33,023 nucleotides of DNA from CAZWRK01 sp964635875 (GTDB lineage: Bacteria > Pseudomonadota > Gammaproteobacteria > Burkholderiales > Aquaspirillaceae): assembly GCA_964635875.1 (NCBI GenBank), contig CAZWRK010000044.1:1-33023 (forward strand). The letters are read 5' to 3'. The number at the start of each line of letters is the position of its first letter. Position 1 is the first letter of the stretch. Below the pieces are notes generated by a model, which was given only the letters and a program-made list of their open reading frames with translations, was not told the origin of the DNA and did no database searches. Below are positions 26,004 through 33,023 of the stretch, in pieces. The translations under genes and the position numbers were made by a program.

Positions 26004-27125
26004 TCAGCCAATGATGCCGCCTTGTTCCATCAGGCGACGAATCACCCGATTGAACGGGGCGATAAAGGCGGGGTCAAACTGATTTTCACAGGCATTGACT
26101 TCGGCAGCAGCGCGCAAGGCGGATAGCTTATGGCCGCGATGGCTGTGTTTCAGGTTGACCGCTTCAAAGGCATCGACAATCGCTAAAATTTTCGCACCGG
26201 CGCAAATGTCCTCGCCTTTGAGCCCGAGCGGGTAGCCGCGCCCAGAGGGCATTTCGTGATGCTGTTCCACAATCTGCACGGCTGTTTCCCAGCGTGGAAT
26301 CCGACGCAAAATCCCGGCCGCCCAATCGGGGTGCGAGCGCAGCATTTCACGATCAGCAGGACTCAGCCGATCGACTTTCAGCCAGACGTTTTCCGCTAAA
26401 AACATCATCCCCACATCGTGCATATAAACCGCCGCTTCGAGCTGCAACGGGTCAACCAGCATGCCTGCTTCTTTATTGGTGGCTTCGGCGAGCAATAACA
26501 CACGGTTGGTACGCCCTTCAAGGTGGGGCGAGCGTTGCTCAAGCTGACGCGCGAGCCGCTCAAAAAAGCGTAAATCGGCCTCTGGTTCGACTTCTTGCAC
26601 AGGCTGGCGCGGCAACGCCTCTTCCGGCATGCTGATTTCGGTATCAACTGCGCTGGCGGGCCGAAATCCTGTGACTGCTTCAATCAGCTCAATCGCGCGC
26701 TGCAATAAAAGATTGGTATCGCTAAATGCGAGGTTTTCAAGCCCTTCGATCAACTCGTCGAGTTGCAGATAATCCAGTGTCCGATGCTCTACCAGCGCTT
26801 CAATCGCTTGTTCCAAGCGGTCGATGGCCAACAAAATCGCTTCGCCCAATAAAGGCGAAAAGAAAATCTCGCCTTCGCGCAAACGAGATAGCAAGGTTTC
26901 GATCGGTTCTGCTAGGCGAACCCCTAACGCCAGTTTGCACAGCGCCGCATCGCCTTTGAGATTGTGCATGGCACGAAATAGCCCGGCCAAAATCTCTCGT
27001 GAGCGGGGGGCTTCGCGTAGGCGTGCAATGTCGCGCTCAATCGCGGGGGCAATGTCTGCGAGTGACTCGACAAAATCTTGAAAAGAGTCGGGGTCATACG
27101 AACGGTACGACATGGGGTTGTTCAT
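26004..27125 (-). CDS. HPt domain fused to a divergent HD-GYP-like domain
   Basis: With the start at 27125 (GGAG seven bases upstream) the protein has 373 residues. The N-terminus looks like a histidine phosphotransfer domain with H54 in AMHNLKGDAALC. A helical segment (65-150) and a Pro/Glu linker (155-182) lead to an HD-GYP-like domain. Consensus elements kept are HD at 236-237, H265 (HPDWAAGIL), H289-H290, GYP at 297-299, and D318. Differences are R205 where GHxxRV normally has His, M240 for the Lys of HDxGK, S294 for the Asp of DGxGYP, and a changed loop after D318. HD-GYP proteins normally hydrolyse cyclic di-GMP; this one may be a weakened enzyme or a regulated binding protein. There is no membrane segment. 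Confidence 0.82.
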   Translation of the reverse strand: MNNPMSYRSYDPDSFQDFVESLADIAPAIERDIARLREAPRSREILAGLFRAMHNLKGDAALCKLALGVRLAEPIETLLSRLREGEIFFSPLLGEAILLAIDRLEQAIEALVEHRTLDYLQLDELIEGLENLAFSDTNLLLQRAIELIEAVTGFRPASAVDTEISMPEEALPRQPVQEVEPEADLRFFERLARQLEQRSPHLEGRTNRVLLLAEATNKEAGMLVDPLQLEAAVYMHDVGMMFLAENVWLKVDRLSPADREMLRSHPDWAAGILRRIPRWETAVQIVEQHHEMPSGRGYPLGLKGEDICAGAKILAIVDAFEAVNLKHSHRGHKLSALRAAAEVNACENQFDPAFIAPFNRVIRRLMEQGGIIG

Positions 27126-27130
27126 TTTGT

Positions 27131-27176
27131 GCTCCAAGGCATGTACTTTGAGCATAGTGTATGCATACCTTGGAGC
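27131..27176 (-). promoter_or_regulatory. hairpin sequestering the Shine-Dalgarno of the HPt/HD-GYP gene
   Basis: In the minus-strand message GCUCCAAGGUAUG (from 27164-27176) pairs with CAUGCCUUGGAGC (from 27131-27143), 13 bp with one G-U pair and a 20-base loop. The second arm contains the GGAG ribosome site that ends five bases before the ATG. If transcription starts upstream, the site would be closed. As DNA it could also be an operator. Confidence 0.6.
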
Positions 27177-27217
27177 GCTTCGAAATGTCAAAATGCAAAA
27201 CATTTGATGAAAAGGGT

Positions 27218-27244
27218 GCGTTCGGTGTGAGAAAAACCGAACGC
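27218..27244 (-). terminator. hairpin downstream of tpx
   Basis: GCGTTCGGT (27218-27226) and ACCGAACGC (27236-27244) form a perfect 9-bp stem 11 bases after the tpx stop. On the minus strand it is followed by ACCCTTTTC, a short weak U-tract, so it is a probable but not ideal terminator. Confidence 0.6.
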
Positions 27245-27255
27245 GGCAGGGAAAA

Positions 27256-27753
27256 TCAGCCTAGTACCGCCAAAGCCGCAGTGTAATCCGGCTCGTTGGC
27301 AATTTCGCCGACCAGTTCGGCGTGAAGCACAACATTGTTTTCATCCAGCACCACCACCGCACGGGCGGTCAGACCTGTGAGCGGGCCGCTGGCAATCGCT
27401 ACGCCGTAGTTGCTCATAAAAGCAGGGTCACGCAGCGTCGATAAGGTCGAAACTTGGTTCAAGCCTTCTGCGCCACAAAACCGGCTTTGCGCAAACGGTA
27501 AATCGGCCGAAATGCACAGCACCGCGGTGTTCGCGATGGCGGCGGCTTTTTCGTTGAATTTACGCACCGACGTTGCGCACGTCGCGGTGTCGATACTCGG
27601 GAAGATATTCAGCACTTTGCGTTGACCTGCAAAGTCGGCGAGCGTTTTGTTCGACAAATCAGCAGCCACCAACTGAAAATCTGCAGCAGTATCGCCGACA
27701 GTCGGAAAACGGCCGGTTACTTCGATAGGATTGCCTTTTAGGGTCACGCTCAT
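27256..27753 (-). CDS. tpx: thiol peroxidase (atypical 2-Cys peroxiredoxin)
   Basis: Tpx reduces hydrogen peroxide and organic peroxides using thioredoxin. With the start at 27753 (GGAGA seven bases upstream) it has 165 residues, the normal size. The peroxidatic cysteine is C59 in SIDTATCATS and the resolving cysteine is C93 in QSRFCGAEGL; a third cysteine is C80, as in E. coli. The N-terminal VTLKGNPIEVTGRFPTVGD and the ARAVVVLDENN segment are typical. The open frame extends nine codons upstream without a ribosome site. It stands between the DUF3025 gene and the HPt/HD-GYP gene on the same strand, and is probably its own unit. Confidence 0.96.
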   Translation of the reverse strand: MSVTLKGNPIEVTGRFPTVGDTAADFQLVAADLSNKTLADFAGQRKVLNIFPSIDTATCATSVRKFNEKAAAIANTAVLCISADLPFAQSRFCGAEGLNQVSTLSTLRDPAFMSNYGVAIASGPLTGLTARAVVVLDENNVVLHAELVGEIANEPDYTAALAVLG

Positions 27754-27787
27754 TGCTATTCTCCACGCGGGTGAGATCAAGTGAAAT

Positions 27788-27804
27788 GCAGGCGCATGGC
27801 CTGC
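27788..27804 (-). terminator. short hairpin between the DUF3025 gene and tpx
   Basis: GCAGGC (27788-27793) and GCCTGC (27799-27804) form a 6-bp stem with a 5-base loop in the gap after the DUF3025 gene. No T-run follows on the minus strand, so its role is uncertain. Confidence 0.3.
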
Positions 27805-27808
27805 CTTC

Positions 27809-28660
27809 TTACAGTGTGGGAGTGTGGTCAGCCAATTTCAACCGCGTTGCTGGCATGGGATTACGGCGCGATGGCCGAAAGTAATCGGTATCCCGATAAA
27901 ACGCCGGATCGGCATTGGCAGGCCAGTCGTGCGGAATCCCTAAAACCGGCAACGGCGGCAGCTGGCGCGGGGTCGATAATTGCGTAGGGTCGGACAAGGC
28001 CCGAGCGCAGCGCCGATCCAAATGCGCGCGTTGTTTGGCGGGCGACGCGGCAAAAAAAGTCGGCTCGACTTCAATCAACCATGCCTTCGCTGTCCAGCCG
28101 ATAAACGGCGTGAGCGATGCTTCTGCAATCGCATGGCCGATGGTGTGGGCGGCAATGTCTCGCCCCCACGCATCACGCCGTTCAACAAATAAATAGTGCC
28201 AATCCATCGCATCCAGCGCATCGGCCAAGCGCGAATCCGCATACGGCACCAACACTCCCGACTCATCCAGCAAGGTCGCCGCATCACGGTAAGGCCCGCG
28301 CCGCGATTCGCCCTGTTCGGCAATCGCCCAATGGTGGCGCTGATTCAACGCAGTTTTGAGGCGCGGCCACGCCAGCCACGCCAGCGCATTAAACCAATCA
28401 TGCCAATTTTGCGCGCGGGTCGGCACTTCGCCGGTTTGGGCAATGTGCATTTCGTAGTACGCCTCGGGGTCTAAATCCAGCACAAAACGTAGCGCTGTCG
28501 GTAGATCCGGCGTGTGCTGGCGGGCATGGTGGAGAAGCTGATCGTAATCGCCTTGAGTCGGCCAATCCGCGAGCGGATGCCACGCCGCCGCAAAGTCAAA
28601 ACTCGCACAACGCGGCCGCGTGGCCCAATCGGCGATCCATTCCGTCGGCGGGGTTAGCAT
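27809..28660 (-). CDS. DUF3025-type protein of unknown function
   Basis: The 283-residue protein resembles the DUF3025 family, which is common in proteobacteria and functionally undescribed. Typical segments are YYEMHIAQTGEVPTRAQNWH, DWFNALAWLAWPRLKTALN, and a C-terminal PFYRDTDYF-like block (DPAFYRDTDYFRPSRR). It has no signal peptide and no membrane segment. Its start overlaps the end of xth by seven bases, so the two are translationally coupled. This suggests, but does not show, a link with DNA repair or the same growth condition. Confidence 0.8.
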   Translation of the reverse strand: MLTPPTEWIADWATRPRCASFDFAAAWHPLADWPTQGDYDQLLHHARQHTPDLPTALRFVLDLDPEAYYEMHIAQTGEVPTRAQNWHDWFNALAWLAWPRLKTALNQRHHWAIAEQGESRRGPYRDAATLLDESGVLVPYADSRLADALDAMDWHYLFVERRDAWGRDIAAHTIGHAIAEASLTPFIGWTAKAWLIEVEPTFFAASPAKQRAHLDRRCARALSDPTQLSTPRQLPPLPVLGIPHDWPANADPAFYRDTDYFRPSRRNPMPATRLKLADHTPTL

Positions 28661-29430
28661 GGGGCGTCCTGCAGAGTCAAAATCACCGGCGCATGATCAC
28701 TTGGGCGTTCATTTTTGCGGGTCGGCTTATCAATCTCACAGGCCACAGCCTGCGCACGGAGCGCCGCTGAAATCAAAATATGGTCGATGCGTAACCCTAA
28801 ATCCCGACGGAACATTGCCGCCCGATAATCCCACCAGCTATACAAACCGCCCTCAGCATGGAATATGCGATAGCTATCTTCCAGACCCAAATCGAGCAAG
28901 TTTTGCCACGCTTGCCGCTCCTGTGGCGAACACAGCAGGGCATCGGCGGCGGGGGCATAGGTGTCGCGGTCATCCGGCGCAATATTAAAATCGCCCAACA
29001 ACACCAGTTTGGGATAACGCGCCATTTCAGCCTGAACATAGCGCGTGAGCTGCTCGAACCACGCCAACTTGTAGGCAAATTTCTCCGAGCCGACTGCTTC
29101 GCCGTTCACGCAATACACGCAGATCACCCGCACATCGCCGACCGTCGCCGCAATCACTCGTGCTTGTGGATCGGCATAGTCGGGAATGCCCGACACCACA
29201 TCGGTCACGTTCCAGCCGTCGCGGGTCAGAATCGCCACGCCGTTATAGGTTTTTTGCCCGTACCACGCCGCCTGATAACCCGCCGCTTCGATTTCGGCCT
29301 GAGGAAACGCGCCTTGATCGAGTTTGAGTTCTTGCAAAACCAACACGTCAGCCGCGTGCTGCGCGAGCCAATCTTGTACCTGCGGCAATCGCACTTTTAA
29401 TGAGTTGACGTTCCATGTGGCGATTTTCAT
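28654..29430 (-). CDS. xth: exodeoxyribonuclease III
   Basis: ExoIII-family enzymes cut DNA at abasic sites and trim 3' ends in base excision repair. The 258-residue protein begins MKIATWNVNSLKVRLPQV. It shows the metal/catalytic blocks VLVLQELKL, VCVYCVNGE, LLGDFNIAPDDRD, SWWDYRAAMFRRDLGLRIDHILIS, and the C-terminal SDHAPVIL His. The start at 29430 is preceded by AGGAGAC at a good distance; the frame opens ten codons earlier. A terminator separates it from prlC upstream, and the DUF3025 gene overlaps its end by seven bases. Confidence 0.95.
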   Translation of the reverse strand: MKIATWNVNSLKVRLPQVQDWLAQHAADVLVLQELKLDQGAFPQAEIEAAGYQAAWYGQKTYNGVAILTRDGWNVTDVVSGIPDYADPQARVIAATVGDVRVICVYCVNGEAVGSEKFAYKLAWFEQLTRYVQAEMARYPKLVLLGDFNIAPDDRDTYAPAADALLCSPQERQAWQNLLDLGLEDSYRIFHAEGGLYSWWDYRAAMFRRDLGLRIDHILISAALRAQAVACEIDKPTRKNERPSDHAPVILTLQDAPC

Positions 29431-29443
29431 GCGCGAGTCTCCT

Positions 29444-29481
29444 AAAAAAATCACCGGCACCCACCTGAAGCGGGGCCGGTG
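29444..29481 (-). terminator. rho-independent terminator after prlC
   Basis: On the minus strand CACCGGC and GCCGGTG (from 29475-29481 and 29452-29458) form a 7-bp stem with a 16-base loop, followed by ATTTTTTT (29444-29450). It ends prlC transcription just before the xth ribosome site. Confidence 0.75.
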
Positions 29482-29501
29482 TAGGGTGGGGCGAAGTGGG
29501 C

Positions 29502-31538
29502 TTAGGCGGCGGTCATGCCCGAGTGGCGCAGCAGCGCATCCAGTTCAGGTTCACGGCCACGGAAGGCGGCGAACGATTCCAGCGCCGGACGCGAACCGCC
29601 GACGGCCAATACGGCTTGGCGGAATTGTTGGCCGGTGTGTGGGTTTGCGCCGCCCGCCTCTTCAAAGGCGGCATAGGCATCCGCCGACAGCACCTCTGCC
29701 CATTTATAGCTGTAATAACCCGCCGCGTAGCCGCCCGCAAAAATATGGCTAAAGCCATTCGCAAAGCGATTCCATTGCGGCGGAATATTCACCGCGACCT
29801 CTTGGCGAATTTCGGCCAGCAGAGCGTCCCAATCGCCGTGATGCGGGTCAAGCTGGCTGTGCAGCAGCATATCGAACAGCGAAAACTCAATCTGGCGCAC
29901 CGTCATCATGCCGCTTTGGAAGTTTTTCGCGGCCAACATCTTGTCAAACAGCGCACGCGGAATCGGCTCGCCGCTCTCGACATGGGCGCTCATGCCTTGC
30001 AGCACATCCCATTCCCAGCAGAAATTCTCCATAAACTGGCTCGGCAGCTCGACTGCATCCCATTCGACGCCGTTGATGCCCGACACGCTCAATTCGTTGA
30101 TTTCGGTTAACAGATGATGCAAGCCGTGACCAAATTCATGGAACAAAGTCGTCACTTCGTCATGGCTAAACAGCGCTGGTTTGTCGCCGACCGGTGCCGA
30201 GAAATTGCACACCAAATACGCCACCGGCGTTTGAATGCCGCCATCGGCCAAGGCGCGACGGCCACGGGCATCGTCCATCCATGCGCCGCCGCGTTTCGCT
30301 TCGCGGGCGTACAAATCGAACCAGAATTCGCCGAGGGTTTTGCCGTCTTGGCGAATTTCAAAGAAGCGCACATCGGGATGCCATGTTGGGGCTTGCGCTT
30401 GGACAACGTCGATGCCGTACAAGGTTTTGACGACATTAAACAAGCCCGCCAGCACTTTCGCTTCGGGGAAATACTGCTTCACTTCTTGCTCGGAGAAGGC
30501 GTAACGGGCGATGCGCAATTTCTCGCTGGCATAGGCAATGTCCCATGCTTCGAGCTGGTCGATGCCCAATTCGGCGCGGGCAAAGGCTTCGAGTTCTTCG
30601 CGGTCTTTGACGGCGAAAGGCTTGGCGCGGGCGGCGAGATCACGCAGGAAGCTCACCACTTTTTCGGGCGATTCGGCCATTTTGCTTTCGAGCGAAAGCT
30701 GGGCAAAGTTATCAAAACCCAAAAATTTCGCTTCTTCGGCGCGCAAGGTCAGCAATTCGCGAATCAGCGGCGCGTTATTCCATTCTTCTTTGCCAAATTC
30801 GGCGGCGCGGGTGGCGTAGGCGCGATAGAGCTGGGCGCGCAATTCGCGATCGTCGGCGTATTGCAGCACCGGATAATAGCTCGGGAATTTGAGGGTGATT
30901 TTGTAACCGGTTTCGCCGTCGGCTTGTGCGGCGAGTTGATACATGTTTTGCACGTCGTCGGGAATGCCGGTTAGACGCGCCGCATCGGTGATGATTAACG
31001 AGAAATCGTCGGTGGCGTCGAGTAAGTTTTGTTCAAACCGTGCCGAGAGTTCCGACAAGCGCATTTGAATCTCCATAAAACGCGGCTTGTCGGCTTCGGG
31101 CAGGTCGGCACCGGAGAGGCGGAAATCACGCAATTCATGTTCAATCACCGTGCGGCGTGCGGCAGACAGTTGCGCAAAATCGGGACGCTGGGCGATGGCT
31201 TTAAAGCGGGCAAACAGCGCCGGATTTTGACCAAGGCCGGTAAAAAATTCAGAAATTTTGGCGAGATTTTCGTTGTAGGCATCACGCAGTGCAGGCGTAT
31301 TGACGACCGAATTCAGATGCGACACCGGCCCCCACACGCGGCTGATTTGCTCGGTGGCGAGCGTGAGCGGCTCGACAAAGTGATCCCAATCTGCGGCTTC
31401 AATATCCAGCGTTTCGAGCGTGGCAATGACGGCGCGCGCGTGTTCGATGGCGTGGTCAATCGCGGGCGAAACGTGCTCCGGCAGAATGTCTTGAAAGCGC
31501 GGCAGACCCGAAAGGTCGAGAAGGGGGTTGGCAGACAT
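29502..31538 (-). CDS. prlC: oligopeptidase A (M3 family metallopeptidase)
   Basis: PrlC is a cytoplasmic zinc endopeptidase that degrades oligopeptides, including cleaved signal peptides. The 678-residue length is almost that of E. coli PrlC. The HExxH zinc motif appears as LFHEFGHGLHHLL, with the downstream Glu in the ELPSQFMENFCWE segment, and the C-terminal SYKWAEVLSADAYAAF block is typical. The N-terminus MSANPLLDLSGLPRF matches the family, and AAGGA lies eight bases before the ATG. It is divergent from the gamma-carbonic-anhydrase gene across a 70-85-base gap that must hold both promoters. Confidence 0.96.
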   Translation of the reverse strand: MSANPLLDLSGLPRFQDILPEHVSPAIDHAIEHARAVIATLETLDIEAADWDHFVEPLTLATEQISRVWGPVSHLNSVVNTPALRDAYNENLAKISEFFTGLGQNPALFARFKAIAQRPDFAQLSAARRTVIEHELRDFRLSGADLPEADKPRFMEIQMRLSELSARFEQNLLDATDDFSLIITDAARLTGIPDDVQNMYQLAAQADGETGYKITLKFPSYYPVLQYADDRELRAQLYRAYATRAAEFGKEEWNNAPLIRELLTLRAEEAKFLGFDNFAQLSLESKMAESPEKVVSFLRDLAARAKPFAVKDREELEAFARAELGIDQLEAWDIAYASEKLRIARYAFSEQEVKQYFPEAKVLAGLFNVVKTLYGIDVVQAQAPTWHPDVRFFEIRQDGKTLGEFWFDLYAREAKRGGAWMDDARGRRALADGGIQTPVAYLVCNFSAPVGDKPALFSHDEVTTLFHEFGHGLHHLLTEINELSVSGINGVEWDAVELPSQFMENFCWEWDVLQGMSAHVESGEPIPRALFDKMLAAKNFQSGMMTVRQIEFSLFDMLLHSQLDPHHGDWDALLAEIRQEVAVNIPPQWNRFANGFSHIFAGGYAAGYYSYKWAEVLSADAYAAFEEAGGANPHTGQQFRQAVLAVGGSRPALESFAAFRGREPELDALLRHSGMTAA

Positions 31539-31623
31539 AGCAAAATCCTTGTTCCAGCGCCCCCATGAGAGGTGCTGTCGTTTATGATGCGGTTTTTAGA
31601 GAAAGCACATGGGGACAAGCCCG

Positions 31624-32160
31624 ATGAATCGCAATATCCGTTCTTTTGATGGCATCACGCCACAACTTGCAGATTCTTGCTTTGTAGATGATAGCGCGCT
31701 GATTATTGGCGACTGTCACATGGGCGAAGACTGCTCGGTGTGGCCCATGGCGGTGATTCGCGCCGATGTGAATGCAGTTCGAATTGGCGCACGCACCAAT
31801 ATTCAAGATTTTACGATGATTCACCAAACCCACAAACGGCCCGAAGATCCCGAGGGTGCGCCGGTGTGGATTGGCGATGATGTCACGATCGGCCATCACG
31901 TGACCTTGCATGGTTGCACCATTCACGATCAAGTGTTGATCGGCATTGGCTCGATTGTGTTAGATCGCGCGGTGATTGATAAGCACGTGATTGTGGGCGC
32001 GAATAGCTTGGTGCCGCCGGGCAAACGTCTGGAATCGGGTTGGCTGTATATGGGCAGTCCGGTCAAGGCGGTGCGTAAGCTGACCGAAGACGAAATCGCA
32101 TGGTTTCAGTATTCGGCGGCGCATTACGTGCGGCTTGCGGCGAAGCATAAAACCGCATAA
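31624..32160 (+). CDS. gamma-carbonic-anhydrase-like hexapeptide protein (YrdA type)
   Basis: The 178-residue protein is a left-handed beta-helix of the gamma-carbonic anhydrase group. The zinc-binding histidines are expected in FTMIHQTHKR and in VTIGHHVTLHGCTIH. Hexapeptide repeats fill residues about 15-140 and a C-terminal helix follows (DEIAWFQYSAAHYVRLA). Many bacterial members bind metal but have no proven anhydrase activity, so the name is by fold. An ATG at 31609 would add five residues; the ATG at 31624 is preceded by GGGGACAAG and better fits the usual N-terminus (MNRNIRSFDG). It is transcribed divergently from prlC and ends in a strong hairpin terminator. Confidence 0.9.
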   Translation: MNRNIRSFDGITPQLADSCFVDDSALIIGDCHMGEDCSVWPMAVIRADVNAVRIGARTNIQDFTMIHQTHKRPEDPEGAPVWIGDDVTIGHHVTLHGCTIHDQVLIGIGSIVLDRAVIDKHVIVGANSLVPPGKRLESGWLYMGSPVKAVRKLTEDEIAWFQYSAAHYVRLAAKHKTA

Positions 32161-32178
32161 CTCAGCATGTGGATTCAC

Positions 32179-32218
32179 GAAGGGGGCGCACCCATCGGTG
32201 CCGCCCCCTTCTTTCTTG
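32179..32218 (+). terminator. rho-independent terminator after the gamma-CA gene
   Basis: GAAGGGGGCG-CACC (32179-32192) pairs with GGTG-CGCCCCCTTC (32197-32211, one bulged C at 32201) around CATC. It is followed by a T-rich tail TTTCTTGT. Confidence 0.85.
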
Positions 32219-32223
32219 TAGCA

Positions 32224-32242
32224 GGGCGACCAGAAGTCGCCC
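32224..32242 (+). repeat. small hairpin in the leader of the TSUP gene
   Basis: GGGCGAC (32224-32230) and GTCGCCC (32236-32242) form a perfect 7-bp stem with a CAGAA loop, 23 bases before the GTG start. It may be a short repetitive palindrome or a translational element; I see no second exact copy in the window. Confidence 0.5.
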
Positions 32243-32265
32243 GAAGGACAGAAGGGCAATAGAGC

Positions 32266-33023
32266 GTGGAAAATATTCTTTTTCTGTGTGTGTTTGCGTA
32301 CTGCGCGGGCTTGATTGATGCGGCGGTGGGCGGCGGCGGCCTGATTCAAATCCCCGCTTTGTTTAATTTTTTGCCGAAAGTGCCGCCGGTCGCGGTGTTC
32401 GGGACCAATAAATTTATTTCGGCCACCGGCACGATCTTTGCCACCCGCGCTTATTTGAAACGGGTGCGTTTGCCGTGGCGCTTGGTGCTTCCTGCGGCGG
32501 GGGCGGCATTTTTGATGTCGTTTACTGGCGCGGCGGTGGTGAGCTTGATTCCGGTGTCGATCATCAAGCCGATGGTTTTGGTGTTGCTGGTGTTGATGGC
32601 GATTTACACCTTGCGTAAAAAAGATTTTGGTCAGATCCATAAGCCGGTTCAGATTGGCCGCAAAGAACTGTTGCAGGGGCTGATGATTGGCGGGGCGATT
32701 GGCTTTTACGATGGTTTATTTGGCCCCGGTACGGGCAGTTTTTTGATGTTTCTGTTTATTCGTTTTTTTGCGTTTGATTTTTTACATGCGTCGGCGGCAG
32801 CGAAAGTGGTGAATTTATCGACCAATATCGCCGCTTTGGGCTTTTTCTTGCCGACTGGCAATGTGTTGTTTGCTTTGGCACTGCCAATGGCCGCGTGCAA
32901 TATTTTGGGCGCGTTGTCGGGCAGTTGGCTGGCGATGCATCGGGGCGCAGGGTTTGTGCGGGTGTTGTTCTTGGTGCTGACGTCGGTGCTGATCTGCAAG
33001 CTGGGGTATGACGTGTTGCGGGG
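32266..33023 (+). CDS. TSUP (TauE/SafE, YfcA-like) membrane transporter, 3' end cut by the window
   Basis: The frame is open from a GTG at 32266 to the window edge, giving 252 residues of a protein usually 250-270 long. An in-frame TAG at 32260 fixes the start to this GTG or later, and GAAGGG lies at 32251-32256. The two family half-motifs are clear: AGLIDAAVGGGGLIQIPAL near the N-terminus and GFYDGLFGPGTGSFLMF in the second half. About seven to eight hydrophobic helices are visible. TSUP proteins export or import small anions such as sulfite, sulfoacetate or organic acids; the substrate here is unknown. It follows the gamma-CA gene but is separated from it by a strong terminator. Confidence 0.9.
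   Translation, partial: MENILFLCVFAYCAGLIDAAVGGGGLIQIPALFNFLPKVPPVAVFGTNKFISATGTIFATRAYLKRVRLPWRLVLPAAGAAFLMSFTGAAVVSLIPVSIIKPMVLVLLVLMAIYTLRKKDFGQIHKPVQIGRKELLQGLMIGGAIGFYDGLFGPGTGSFLMFLFIRFFAFDFLHASAAAKVVNLSTNIAALGFFLPTGNVLFALALPMAACNILGALSGSWLAMHRGAGFVRVLFLVLTSVLICKLGYDVLR

Noticed and set aside
1..33023. Mobile element, prophage, CRISPR array or genomic island
   Set aside because: No transposase, integrase, phage or cas gene, no regular direct-repeat/spacer array, and no repeat flanking the tRNA that would mark an attachment site.

Overview
The window looks like ordinary chromosome of a moderately GC-rich Gram-negative proteobacterium, most likely a betaproteobacterium of the Neisseriales type. 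This is an inference from the gene content: aerobic hemF, a dihaem cytochrome c5, a two-subunit NADPH glutamate synthase, a Fur/TonB iron system and prlC. I see no transposase, integrase, phage gene, CRISPR array or other clear mobile element.

Layout. At 1-3342 (+) lies a little-described pair: an SPFH-domain protein ending in five zinc ribbons, and a zinc-ribbon/transmembrane/TPR protein, closed by a bidirectional terminator. At 3402-9322 (-) is gltB-gltD with a hairpin between the genes. At 9648-11733 (-) are a PLP trans-sulfuration enzyme and hemF. At 11889-16056 (+) argE is followed tightly by an adaptor/permease/ATPase exporter (MacAB/DevBCA-like). At 16105-16860 (-) is the dihaem cytochrome c5. 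A tRNA-Arg(CCG) at 17011-17087 has its own terminator, and a cupin gene follows. At 17909-22653 (+) is an iron-uptake cluster: tonB-exbB-exbD, a catecholate-type TonB receptor, and a PiuC-like hydroxylase, with Fur-like boxes before tonB and before the receptor. At 22719-24035 (-) are a CapA-like secreted protein and a small secreted protein. An AT-rich regulatory region then precedes a Cache-HAMP chemoreceptor (24336-25961, +). From 26004 to 31538 (-) come an HPt/HD-GYP-like protein, tpx, a DUF3025 protein, xth and prlC. On the + strand follow a gamma-carbonic-anhydrase-like protein and a TSUP-family transporter that runs off the right edge.

How they work together. The clearest functional unit is the TonB cluster: ExbB/ExbD/TonB energise the outer-membrane receptor encoded just downstream, and the PiuC-type hydroxylase is the usual partner of such receptors. 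GltB and GltD form one enzyme. The exporter trio would form one tripartite pump but has no outer-membrane channel gene here.

I did not find a convincing entirely new system. The best candidates for a second look are (i) the SPFH/zinc-ribbon/TPR pair, (ii) the HPt-HD-GYP protein, which lacks several consensus residues and whose Shine-Dalgarno sequence sits inside a 13-bp hairpin, and (iii) the nested AT-rich inverted repeats before the chemoreceptor.
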